DNA of 64,000 nucleotides. Origin: Lachnospiraceae bacterium. GTDB lineage: Bacteria > Bacillota > Clostridia > Lachnospirales > Lachnospiraceae. This document shows positions 16,149-23,812 of this stretch, in pieces; positions within the stretch are counted from its first letter, which is position 1; each line of letters starts with the position of its first letter. Both the position numbers and the translations under genes were made by a program. The notes under the pieces were generated by a model, which made no database searches, was not told the DNA's origin, and saw only the letters and a list, made by a program, of their open reading frames with translations. The stretch covers positions 26,651 to 90,650 of the forward strand of contig JAJQDT010000060.1 of the NCBI GenBank assembly GCA_021202075.1, in the 5' to 3' direction.

Positions 16149-16526
16149 TCATGCACGTAAAACGAACCGCATAAACAGGCCGCTTGAGGTAATCAGAATC
16201 GGAGCATTGGGAGCTTCGTCCCGAACCTGCTTCAGCCATGCGGAATCAAAGGCATCTCCGGCTATGTATTTTTCCCGTTCCGATTCCGGCATGATTGATT
16301 TTCTGTACTGGATCACATTCGGCAAATCCACTCCGTACCAGTGTGTCGTTCCGTTGTCATCACGGTAAAAGGTCGTCTCAAGCCCGCAGCCGAGCTGTAC
16401 GATCACGCTATCCGGTTTGCGCTTCAGAAAGTCCTTTATATATCTGTCCATCCAATCCTGATAAAATGCTCCACTGTTTTTCTCGCCATGTTCCCCGCCA
16501 ATCCGCCAGGTGACACAAATTTTCAT
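16149..16526 (-). pseudogene. Truncated leucine carboxyl methyltransferase-type SAM methyltransferase
   Basis: The 125-residue frame holds only the centre of a SAM-dependent methyltransferase of the LCM group: FYQDWMDRYIKDFLKRKPDS, the SAM loop VIVQLGCGLETTFYR, then WYGVDLPNVIQYRKS and AGDAFDSAWL. It stops at ILITSSGLFM, where relatives continue for about 80 residues, and relatives have a further 50-60 residues before the start. Upstream the frame is broken and AT-rich direct repeats (near 16530-16590) are seen. I read it as a remnant; a functional short protein is unlikely. Confidence 0.65.
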
Positions 16527-16696
16527 GATGAATCTCTATTGTCTCTATTGGATCTCTTATTTTCACGATAAATCTCTATTGGGTCTCTCGTTTTATTTGT
16601 TTTATGAGTTTAATGACTCAGCGGCTCACAGCTTCGCCGACCATGTTTCCTGCAATACCTGAGAAACGTTATTGTCCGCAGCCGTCGCTCCCACGT

Positions 16697-19369
16697 TCAG
16701 TCATTCTTCTCCAGAATAAGTTCTCCAGAAATGCCTCCTTCCCGGGTTTCTTCCACCCGGATGGTAAGCGGTGCGTCTTCCTGCGTTTCTTTTTGCCGGG
16801 CTGCCTGAGGAGTGCCCTCCTGCGTTTCTTTCCGCCGATCTGACTGCAGTGCGTCTTCCTGCGTTCTTCGCAGAACCAGCAGTGCGCGGCCCTCGAAGAA
16901 GTGACAGCATCCGGACGAATAATCATCCTCGCTGGTCGGACTTCCGGAGCCAAATCCTTCAAGCCGTACGGCGCCATTGATAACGCAGCGCGTCTCGGCC
17001 TGCCAGTCCGGTACGCGCCTGCCGTCCGGATCGACCGCCTCAGCGCGAATCACCAGAATACTCTCCCGGCAGGGGAAGCTTTCCGGAATTTCCTCCGGCG
17101 TCAGCCGGATCGATACAGCACTTCCAGATGTCGTAAGCGAGCTGCTTTCTGCCGCGCTCCCGCCGTGGTAGTTTATCACTTCCAGCACGCCAGGCTCATA
17201 GATCAGCGGAACCGAGACAATCCCGCTCTCCGGGACTGCATTCCGGCTGATGGTTCTGCCGTTTACTTTTATCTCAACCTCCTCCGCGTCGCTGTAGATG
17301 TCCGCGCGGATCTCCTTTCCCTCATATCCCGGCCAGGTATAGCTTTCATATACGTCCGCCCAGCCCCAGCTGGAAATGGCTTCCTTTTTGCCCGTGTGTT
17401 CCGGATGCAAAATCGAGATCACCGGCGCGCTGTCCATTTTCCACAGCAGGCGGCGGAATTTTCCCTGCGGACGGACAAATCCGCAGATATCAAAATCCCC
17501 ACAGTTTCCGGTATGCCAGGGATAATTGCAGAACAAGCCGCCGTCCTGGTCATAGAAAGCGTGTCCGATTCCGCTCTCCCCAAGGTAATCCATCGCTGTC
17601 CAGGTAAAATCACCGATTACATACGGGTGCGCCATCGTGCGCTCCCACACCTGCTTCATCGCCTTCGGATAGCTTTCTGTGCCGACAATGATCCTCTCCG
17701 GAAAATCGTTTCCATCCTCCTCATAGCGGTCGTCCAGATAATTGTAGCCGACCACATCCAGGTCCTTCACAAAATCCGCCGTGATCGTGCCCCAGTTTTT
17801 TGTCACCTCATCCGCCTGCGCAAGGAATGCCTTTACCTCATCCGGCAGGCCGGCGAAATCGATCTCTTCCCCGCTGCCAAAAATATTTGCCAGAATCCCG
17901 CCGAACTCGCCGGCATCCAGAAATACAGCGCACACGCCGTTGGTAATCGCTCTGGTGTCGTCGAGACTGCGGACATAGGCGCACATCGCCTCAGAAATTT
18001 CCGGTCCGTTTCCGCTTCCGTCCCGCTCTCCGATTTCATTTCCGATGCTGTACATAATTACGGAAGGATGATTGCGGTCACGCAAGACCATGGAAGCCAG
18101 GTCTTCCTTCCAGCACTTTTCAAAGTACAGATGATAGTCGGCCGCATTCTTCTTTGCCCTCCAGCAGTCAAACGCCTCATCCATCACCAGCATTCCCAGC
18201 CGGTCGCAAGCGTCGAGCAGGGCCGTACTCGGCGGATTGTGGCTGGTGCGGATCGCGTTGTAGCCGTTTTCCTTTAACAGGCGCACCCGGCGGTATTCCA
18301 TCGCGTCAAATGCACAGCTGCCAACAACGCCGTTGTCGTGGTGGATACAGCCGCCTTTGAGCTTCACTGGTTCATCATTCAGGCAAAAGCCGCGCTCGCG
18401 CGTAAACGAAAGGGTGCGGACGCCAAAAGAGACCTCTTTTTCTTCCAGAAAATCTGTTTCCTGAGCACCTGTTTTATTAGAACCCGTTTGCTGATTATCT
18501 GTCCCCTGAACATCTGTTTTTCCAGGCTTACGTACCTGCACCTTTGCCGTATACAGATAGGGCTTATCGAGGTTCCAGGGAATCAGATCCTCTATAGAAA
18601 AATGAAATGCGCACGTTGTTTCCGCGGACGCTTTCGGCATAAAGCAGAAATCTTCCGTCTGTTTTCCTTCATCCTGCGTGCGGCAGGCCACCTGTTTCGT
18701 CTCTCCTTTTTCATCCGGCACATGGCAAACCACCTGCTTTGTCTGCTCCGCCACAATCCTTCCATCCTCATCCAGAATCGAAAGCGTTACTTCCCGTTTT
18801 GCATCAGCAGTTGATACCGATGTATTTGTCAGCGTCACCTCCGCCCAAATGGTCTGCATATCTGGTGTGCGGACGCTAACTGACCAGGGCGCCAGATAAA
18901 TCGGTTCCCCCTCCAGCAGACGGACATGGCGATAGAGACCGCTTCCGGAATACCAGCGGCTGTTTGGATGCGAATTGTTTTCAACAACAATCTTCAGTTT
19001 ATTGTCTTCACCGAATTTCAGCCATTTTGTCAGATCCGCATAAAACTCCGTATACCCATAGTGATGCAGCGCAGCCATACTGCCATTGATCCAGATTTCA
19101 GTGTTCCCGTATGAGCCTTCCACCAGCAGCAGGAACCGGTGCCCTTTCTGTGAAGCATTCAGTTCAAAATGCTTTTCGTAGGTGCCAATTCCTCCCTGGA
19201 AAAAACCGCCTGCGCCTTCTGTCGGCGCATCCGGCATCCTCTTCGTCGAAATCATAAAATCGTGCGGCAGATCAACGGTTTTCTTATATGCAGCACCCTT
19301 TGCGTCCTGATACGCATTTCCGCTGGAATACGCAAACGACCATCCCCTGTTAAAATCATGTGTAACCAT
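16697..19369 (-). CDS. GH2 family beta-galactosidase
   Basis: This 890-residue protein is a family 2 glycoside hydrolase, probably a cytoplasmic beta-galactosidase, as no signal peptide is present. It has the jelly-roll domain (about 1-155), an Ig-like domain with Gln/Glu/Thr-rich insertions (about 205-310), and a TIM barrel with acid/base Glu in SIGNEIGE (about 445) and nucleophile Glu in IIVGTESYPK (about 565). Further beta domains follow. Near the C-terminus are about three 13-residue repeats of the type TQEDAPLTIRVEE, encoded by a 39-nt tandem repeat (about 16745-16870). GGAGG precedes the ATG. The AraC gene is divergent and probably controls it. Confidence 0.92.
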   Translation of the reverse strand: MVTHDFNRGWSFAYSSGNAYQDAKGAAYKKTVDLPHDFMISTKRMPDAPTEGAGGFFQGGIGTYEKHFELNASQKGHRFLLLVEGSYGNTEIWINGSMAALHHYGYTEFYADLTKWLKFGEDNKLKIVVENNSHPNSRWYSGSGLYRHVRLLEGEPIYLAPWSVSVRTPDMQTIWAEVTLTNTSVSTADAKREVTLSILDEDGRIVAEQTKQVVCHVPDEKGETKQVACRTQDEGKQTEDFCFMPKASAETTCAFHFSIEDLIPWNLDKPYLYTAKVQVRKPGKTDVQGTDNQQTGSNKTGAQETDFLEEKEVSFGVRTLSFTRERGFCLNDEPVKLKGGCIHHDNGVVGSCAFDAMEYRRVRLLKENGYNAIRTSHNPPSTALLDACDRLGMLVMDEAFDCWRAKKNAADYHLYFEKCWKEDLASMVLRDRNHPSVIMYSIGNEIGERDGSGNGPEISEAMCAYVRSLDDTRAITNGVCAVFLDAGEFGGILANIFGSGEEIDFAGLPDEVKAFLAQADEVTKNWGTITADFVKDLDVVGYNYLDDRYEEDGNDFPERIIVGTESYPKAMKQVWERTMAHPYVIGDFTWTAMDYLGESGIGHAFYDQDGGLFCNYPWHTGNCGDFDICGFVRPQGKFRRLLWKMDSAPVISILHPEHTGKKEAISSWGWADVYESYTWPGYEGKEIRADIYSDAEEVEIKVNGRTISRNAVPESGIVSVPLIYEPGVLEVINYHGGSAAESSSLTTSGSAVSIRLTPEEIPESFPCRESILVIRAEAVDPDGRRVPDWQAETRCVINGAVRLEGFGSGSPTSEDDYSSGCCHFFEGRALLVLRRTQEDALQSDRRKETQEGTPQAARQKETQEDAPLTIRVEETREGGISGELILEKND
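16745..16870. repeat. 39-bp tandem repeat inside the GH2 gene
   Basis: The core CTGCG recurs at 16781, 16820 and 16859, a 39-bp period that keeps the frame and encodes 13-residue units beginning TQE. It lies in the last 50 codons, outside the catalytic barrel. Confidence 0.75.
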
Positions 19370-19764
19370 TTCGTTTCCTCCTGTTTTCTCCGTAGAAATT
19401 TTTATATGTTCTGAGTATAATACATTTCCTTTCGCTGCAACAGGGATATCTTGTCATAAAATCCTCGATTTTTTGTGTCAAGTATGGTATTGTATTCTAA
19501 ATGAGGCAAAATGCTTCATGTCAAAGACATCATCGTTTCGCTCTGATCCGTCCCTGCGTCCTCGATTTTCTGCGAAAATCGGGACATAAAACACGCGCCA
19601 CTGGCACGCAGGGCCGTTTAACGCTGCAGGACTGTTCTATGCCCCGATCTTTGCCGAAAATCAGGGACACAGGCATGGATTGAAATGATACATGGATTCA
19701 TGAGTGTAAAACATGGAACAGGTTTGAAACATCTTAAATTTATATGCAGAGGAGACCATAAGCA
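19370..19764. other. Divergent intergenic region between GH2 and AraC genes
   Basis: It holds the promoters of both genes, though no strong match could be settled. A TATACT-like -10 box lies near 19423 for the GH2 gene. A family A repeat occupies 19553-19620, and small palindromes such as ATGTC-AAA-GACAT lie near 19520. Confidence 0.5.
19553..19620. repeat. Family A hairpin repeat upstream of the AraC gene
   Basis: The order is CCTGCGTCC, TCGATTTTC, TGC, GAAAATCG, GGACAT, followed by CGCCACTGGCACGCAGGGCC. The arms pair over 8 bp. The frame is shared with 1758-1800 and 7890-7956, but the arm sequence differs. Confidence 0.8.
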
Positions 19765-20886
19765 ATGATCCCCTATACATATGTTCTATTTGGAGCAATT
19801 CAGAAAACAAAAGCTGATTATTATAGGGAGCACAGCCGCGGCCTTAGCTTTCAGGATGCCGTACAAATGCTTGCTGACAAAGGCTCCTGTGTCAATGGCA
19901 TTCCTGAAAAGCCAGATTTTTTGTCATGGAATCTTGTAAACTACCAAGATCTTCGCAAGCTTACCATGCAGATTCCAATTCCATTAGCGGAAATACAAAA
20001 TGTAAGACAGACGGTCTGCAATGATATTCGCAAGCTCTCCGTCTACAATCAAGTACAAATATCCCTCGAAGCCTGCTGCTCAGACATGCAGCTGATATCA
20101 GTGGATTATTTTTCTGTGTGCTATGTTCTAGAAGGAAACTGCCGTCTGAGAATGCTTTCCGGTGAACGAGAAATGCACGCAGGGGAGCTTTGCATCTTTC
20201 CGCCAGGTATCCCACACGCTCTGTTTACGATGCCGGAAGATCTGGTTGTCAATATTGTCTCTGCAAAAGAACACTTCACAGAAAATTTCAGCCAGCTTTT
20301 ATACCAGGACAATATTGTTTCCGCCTTTTTCCGCCGCGCCCTGTTTCAGGAATCACGTGATCCGGTTTTCTTTACTATGCACGCTTCCAGGAACATCCGC
20401 AGTCTGATCCAGCATCTGTTTGCAGAATTTCTAACAAAGGACACTTATTCAGAAACGTTGTTCAACAATTACCTGCAGATTTTCTACGCAAACATTATCC
20501 GGGCTTCCGAAAGCCCGGACGAAACTGCCATCACACCAAATCAGGTCATATCCCGAACACGCATGCCGGCAATTCTGAATTATATGCGCCAGAATTACCA
20601 CACACTTACACTGGAAACCCTTGCCGAACGTTTTCATTACGACAGCGCCTACTTAAGTAAACAGATTAAGTCGGCGACAGGAAAAAATTACAGGGATATT
20701 ATTGCTGAGCTAAAACTGGATGAAGCTAAAGAACTGCTGGCTGAAAGCAACCTTAGCATAGAAAAAATCGCAGAAATGGTCGGATATGGCAGTCCCGATC
20801 ATTTTGGGTATGTTTTCAAAAAAGAGACGGGGCTTTCGCCCCGTCAGTACCGGAAAAATCTTCAATTCATATATCCCTTGCACTGA
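19765..20886 (+). CDS. AraC-family transcriptional regulator
   Basis: This 373-residue regulator probably controls the divergent GH2 beta-galactosidase gene. It has a long N-terminal region, a cupin-like sensor (FSVCYVLEGNCRLRMLSGEREMH..ELCIFPPGIPHALF, about residues 115-155), and two helix-turn-helix motifs at the end: LTLETLAERFHYDSAYLSKQIK and LSIEKIAEMVGYGSPDHFGYVFKKETGLSPRQYRK. GGAG lies 10 nt before the ATG. The DNA for KKETGLSPR doubles as a hairpin that fits a terminator for the convergent metal-transport genes. Confidence 0.93.
   Translation: MIPYTYVLFGAIQKTKADYYREHSRGLSFQDAVQMLADKGSCVNGIPEKPDFLSWNLVNYQDLRKLTMQIPIPLAEIQNVRQTVCNDIRKLSVYNQVQISLEACCSDMQLISVDYFSVCYVLEGNCRLRMLSGEREMHAGELCIFPPGIPHALFTMPEDLVVNIVSAKEHFTENFSQLLYQDNIVSAFFRRALFQESRDPVFFTMHASRNIRSLIQHLFAEFLTKDTYSETLFNNYLQIFYANIIRASESPDETAITPNQVISRTRMPAILNYMRQNYHTLTLETLAERFHYDSAYLSKQIKSATGKNYRDIIAELKLDEAKELLAESNLSIEKIAEMVGYGSPDHFGYVFKKETGLSPRQYRKNLQFIYPLH
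20818..20845 (-). terminator. Terminator inside the 3' end of the AraC gene, for the convergent operon
   Basis: On the minus strand GACGGGGC-GAAA-GCCCCGTC (8 bp) is followed by TC and six T. It lies about 80 nt past the FeoA gene stop and within the coding sequence of the convergent AraC gene. Confidence 0.65.
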
Positions 20887-20922
20887 ACACCTACCGCATG
20901 ATAACCTGTATTTCGATTTCCT

Positions 20923-21144
20923 TTACTCAACTTCGATCATCTGAGCATCTTCCTTGCGGACAGAAAGCTCGTAACCACGAACCGTCACCTGCACAGGGTC
21001 GCCCAGCGGCGCGACCTTTCGCACATAAATGTCGATGCCTTTTGTTACTCCCATATCCATGATCCGTCGTTTGGTGGCTCCTTCTCCGTGAATCCTGACC
21101 ACCTTAGTTGTCGCCCCTACCGGGACATCGCGCAATGTTTTCAT
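20923..21144 (-). CDS. FeoA-like SH3-domain protein
   Basis: This 73-residue protein is a complete FeoA/ferrous iron transport A domain: LRDVPVGATTKVVRIHGEG, then RRIMDMGVTKGIDIYVRKVAPLGDPVQVTVRGYELSVRKEDA. FeoA domains normally assist FeoB, but no feoB is here. Instead the gene directly follows a P1B-type metal ATPase, with no gap between the ATPase stop and this gene's frame start. It may serve the ATPase as an accessory. Confidence in the family is high, in the role low. Confidence 0.88.
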   Translation of the reverse strand: MKTLRDVPVGATTKVVRIHGEGATKRRIMDMGVTKGIDIYVRKVAPLGDPVQVTVRGYELSVRKEDAQMIEVE

Positions 21145-23040
21145 TTAAAAGTTTCTCCTTTCATTTTTCCAATTTAACAAGAGCGCCGAATTTATGATTA
21201 CGAGCACGGAACCGGCGTTGTGCACCAGTGCGCCCACAATCGGGTTCAGTATGCCTGTGATTGCAAGGATGATTGCGATAAAGTTGAGTGTCATGGAGAA
21301 TGTCATATTCAGCCGGATGGTGGTCATCATCCGCTTGGAGAGCGCCACGAGATGGGGCAGCTCTTCTACCTTGTCGTCTACCAGCGCGATATCGGCGGCG
21401 TCCACCGCTATATCGCTTCCGATGCCGCCCATGGCAATCCCAATGTCCGCTTTTTTCAATGCCGGCGCATCGTTGATGCCGTCGCCGATCATGCAGACCG
21501 ATTCCTGCTTTTCCTGATAAGAGCCGATCCATTTCAGCTTATCCTCCGGCAGGCATTCCGCATGGACTTCCTCAATATGCAGCTGCCCGGCAATCGAAGC
21601 GGCGGCTTCTTCATTATCCCCTGTGAGCAAGACCGGCTCTATGGAAAGTCTCTTGAGCTGGTCGATCATGGAAGCGCTGTTTTCCCTCGGAGTATCGGCA
21701 AGGACGAGAAAGCCGGCCAGATGGTCGTCTGCACTCACATAGATCACTGTGCAGCCCTGTCGCAGGTATGCTTCGGCTTCTGAAAGCATTGTATCGGAGA
21801 CTGCGATGCCCTTTTCCGCCATCATCTCATAATTACCGGCCAGTATCTTTGCCCCATTGACAACAGCGGACACACCGCGTCCCGGCAGCATGACAAACTG
21901 ATCGCAGGAGGGAATGTCTTTTCCCGTCTCTGCGCGGTAGCTCTTTACGATTGCCCTGCCAAGCGGATGCTCAGACAGCTGCTCTGCGGCGGCGCAGGAA
22001 GCATAGATTTCTTCCGAAGACACTCCCGGCAGAATACTTTTTGCACAAATGACCTTCGGTGTTCCATAGGTGAGGGTCCCTGTTTTATCAAATGTGATTT
22101 TTTCTGCTTTCGCCAGACGTTCCAGCGCGTCTCCTTCCTTTACAAGAAAGCCGTGCTTCGTGGCATTTCCGATGGCCGCCATGATCGCCGTCGGCGTCGC
22201 CAGTACCAGCGCGCAGGGGCAGAATACAACCAGAATCGTCACGGCCCGGATGATCTGCCCGGTCAGAAGCCAGGTGATGGCGGCGGCAGAGAGCGCGATC
22301 ACCACGATCCAGGTCGCCCACCGGTCTGCGATTCCAACAATTTTTGCTTTTCCTGCATCCGCAGACTGCACCAGACGTATCATACGCTGGATGGAGCTGT
22401 CTTCGCCTACCTTCGTCGCTTCCATATCAAACGCGCCAAACTGATTGACGGTTCCGGAGGAAACCTCATCCCCGGCAGTCTTATCTACCGGCATGGACTC
22501 GCCGGTCATCACCGCCTGATTGATCGAGGTCTGACCGGAAAGGATCACGCCATCCACCGGGATCGTCTCCCCCGGGAGAACCCGGATTTTATCCCCGACT
22601 CTGACCTGCATGGAAGGGACGATCTTCTCCTTCCCGTCCGCAGCGAGTATTCGGGCCGTCGTCGGGGTCAGCTTTACAAGCTTCTCAATGCCGCTTCTCG
22701 CTCTCGCCACAGTCAGCTCTTCCAGAAGTCCTCCAAGCTGCATGATGACCGCCACCTCACCGGCGGCAAAAATCTCTCCGGTGATCACCGAAGCGATCAG
22801 GGCGATGGAGACCAGTACATCCGCTTTTATGTCAAAAGCCGTCACAAGGCCGATGATGGCTTCCATAATGATCGGGATTCCGCAGAAAACAATGGCAATC
22901 CACGCCATATCAAAAGGAAACAAAGTCCATCCGGCCAGGCTGCATAATACCGCCGCCCCTGATATCACAAGTAAAATGATATCCTTTTTCATTCCGCCAA
23001 GCTCCAACAGCCATTCAAGCCTGGAAATCACTGCTTTCAT
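21145..23040 (-). CDS. P1B-type heavy-metal-translocating ATPase
   Basis: This membrane pump (631 residues) exports or moves a transition metal using ATP. It shows the CPC metal motif (VVFCPCALVLATPTA), phosphorylation site DKTGTLTYG, the TGES loop, the SEHPLGRAI motif, TGDNEE and GDGINDAPALKKADIGIAMG. There is no N-terminal metal-binding domain. The last helix carries VHNAGSVLVIINSALLL, which differs from the classic Cu and Zn/Cd types, so the metal cannot be assigned from sequence by me. It is read from its own promoter, which overlaps CsoR-type operators, and is followed by a FeoA-like gene. Confidence 0.93.
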   Translation of the reverse strand: MKAVISRLEWLLELGGMKKDIILLVISGAAVLCSLAGWTLFPFDMAWIAIVFCGIPIIMEAIIGLVTAFDIKADVLVSIALIASVITGEIFAAGEVAVIMQLGGLLEELTVARARSGIEKLVKLTPTTARILAADGKEKIVPSMQVRVGDKIRVLPGETIPVDGVILSGQTSINQAVMTGESMPVDKTAGDEVSSGTVNQFGAFDMEATKVGEDSSIQRMIRLVQSADAGKAKIVGIADRWATWIVVIALSAAAITWLLTGQIIRAVTILVVFCPCALVLATPTAIMAAIGNATKHGFLVKEGDALERLAKAEKITFDKTGTLTYGTPKVICAKSILPGVSSEEIYASCAAAEQLSEHPLGRAIVKSYRAETGKDIPSCDQFVMLPGRGVSAVVNGAKILAGNYEMMAEKGIAVSDTMLSEAEAYLRQGCTVIYVSADDHLAGFLVLADTPRENSASMIDQLKRLSIEPVLLTGDNEEAAASIAGQLHIEEVHAECLPEDKLKWIGSYQEKQESVCMIGDGINDAPALKKADIGIAMGGIGSDIAVDAADIALVDDKVEELPHLVALSKRMMTTIRLNMTFSMTLNFIAIILAITGILNPIVGALVHNAGSVLVIINSALLLNWKNERRNF

Positions 23041-23070
23041 AATGAATTTTATTCCTCCTGCCCGTTCTAT

Positions 23071-23087
23071 TATACTTATGGGGGTAT
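23071..23087. promoter_or_regulatory. CsoR-type operator 1, downstream of the ATPase promoter
   Basis: TATACTTATGGGGGTAT has the AT-flanked G-tract form known for CsoR/RcnR-type repressors. It is one of three similar sequences here (also 23096-23113 and 23626-23642). It lies between the promoter -10 box and the start codon. Confidence 0.65.
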
Positions 23088-23093
23088 GGGTTT

Positions 23094-23123
23094 ATTATAC
23101 ATATAGGGGTATAGGATTGTCAA
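23094..23123 (-). promoter_or_regulatory. Sigma-A promoter of the metal ATPase gene
   Basis: TTGACA (23118-23123), an 18-nt spacer and TATAAT (23094-23099) on the minus strand. Operator 2 fills most of the spacer and part of the -10 box, so a bound repressor would block RNA polymerase. Confidence 0.85.
23096..23113. promoter_or_regulatory. CsoR-type operator 2, inside the ATPase promoter
   Basis: TATACATATAGGGGTATA repeats the pattern of operator 1 (TATAC, AT stretch, G-tract, GTAT). It lies between the -35 and -10 boxes. Confidence 0.7.
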
Positions 23124-23133
23124 GTGTTTTATG

Positions 23134-23160
23134 AAAAAAAGCAGCCATACAAGGCTGCTT
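23134..23160 (-). terminator. Intrinsic terminator of the csoR gene
   Basis: On the minus strand AAGCAGCC, a 6-nt loop and GGCTGCTT are followed by a T-tract of five beyond the stem. It separates csoR from the promoter of the ATPase gene, so the two are separate transcripts. Confidence 0.85.
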
Positions 23161-23188
23161 CTCATTGGAAAAATCTTCGATTGGGGAA

Positions 23189-23246
23189 TATCCCGTCCGA
23201 AGGACGAGGATGCCGCCCCGGCGAGGGGATAAAACCCGGCGAGGGC
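23189..23246. repeat. Family A repeat between csoR and the ATPase gene
   Basis: It contains the hairpin ATCCCGTCC-GAA-GGACGAGGAT followed by GCCGCCCCGGCGAGGGG and a second CCCGGCGAGGGC. This is the reverse complement of the plan seen at 43455-43577. Confidence 0.75.
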
Positions 23247-23282
23247 ACACTTAATGATGTGAGTATGAATGTTAAAGCGACT

Positions 23283-23558
23283 TCATCCCATATTGGCGAA
23301 GCGTTCTACGGCTTTCGTGAAGTCGGCGATCGTTTTGTCGGCGTCTCCATGCTCGATGCCGTCACGCACGCAATGCTGAATATGCCCTTCCAGAACGACC
23401 TTGCCGCATCCATGCAAAGCGGATTTCGCCGCATTGATCTGCGCCAGAATATCTTCACAGGGTATGTCCTCGTCCACCATCCGATCGATCGCCTGAACCT
23501 GACCGATTATTTTCTTTAATCTGCGATGCAGGTTTTCTGCGTCCATGCATTGTCTCAT
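23283..23558 (-). CDS. csoR: CsoR-family metal-sensing repressor
   Basis: This 91-residue DUF156 protein is an all-helical tetrameric repressor that lets go of DNA on binding Cu(I) or a related metal. The Cu(I)-ligand pattern of CsoR is present: Cys in IPCEDIL, then His and Cys four residues apart in LEGHIQHCV. It therefore fits copper CsoR better than RcnR or FrmR. The N-terminus LHRRLKKIIGQVQAIDRMV is typical. It has its own promoter with an operator between promoter and gene, and is followed by a terminator, so it is autoregulated and separate from the ATPase gene. Confidence 0.92.
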   Translation of the reverse strand: MRQCMDAENLHRRLKKIIGQVQAIDRMVDEDIPCEDILAQINAAKSALHGCGKVVLEGHIQHCVRDGIEHGDADKTIADFTKAVERFANMG

Positions 23559-23625
23559 GCCATTATCTCCTCCTCAGAATATGTCCAGAGCTACGGAACG
23601 TAGCCGGAAAAAATCATCTCTGCCC

Positions 23626-23642
23626 TATACATAAGGGTGTAT
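23626..23642. promoter_or_regulatory. CsoR-type operator 3, downstream of the csoR promoter
   Basis: TATACATAAGGGTGTAT matches operators 1 and 2 in layout and lies just downstream of the csoR -10 box. Confidence 0.65.
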
Positions 23643-23648
23643 GTGTGC

Positions 23649-23677
23649 ATGATAAAGCACTTTAAAATTTTTGTCAA
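23649..23677 (-). promoter_or_regulatory. Sigma-A promoter of csoR
   Basis: On the minus strand TTGACA (23672-23677), 17 nt, TATCAT (23649-23654). A small palindrome GCTACG-GAA-CGTAGC (23590-23604) follows in the leader. Confidence 0.8.
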
Positions 23678-23812
23678 TCATCTGCCGGGGTACCAGTTTA
23701 ACAGCATCTTCAGCAGGTAAGCTTTTTTGAGAAACGAAGTGCAGATGCCAGTGACACGCATTCAGCACAAACCAGATCGACAGCGAAGACGCCGATCCGG
23801 TCTGTGGATTCC

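Noticed and set aside
16901..18277. 458-codon plus-strand frame antisense to the GH2 gene
   Set aside because: It is a mirror of GC-rich codons of the GH2 gene; composition is Arg/Pro/His-rich with no motif.
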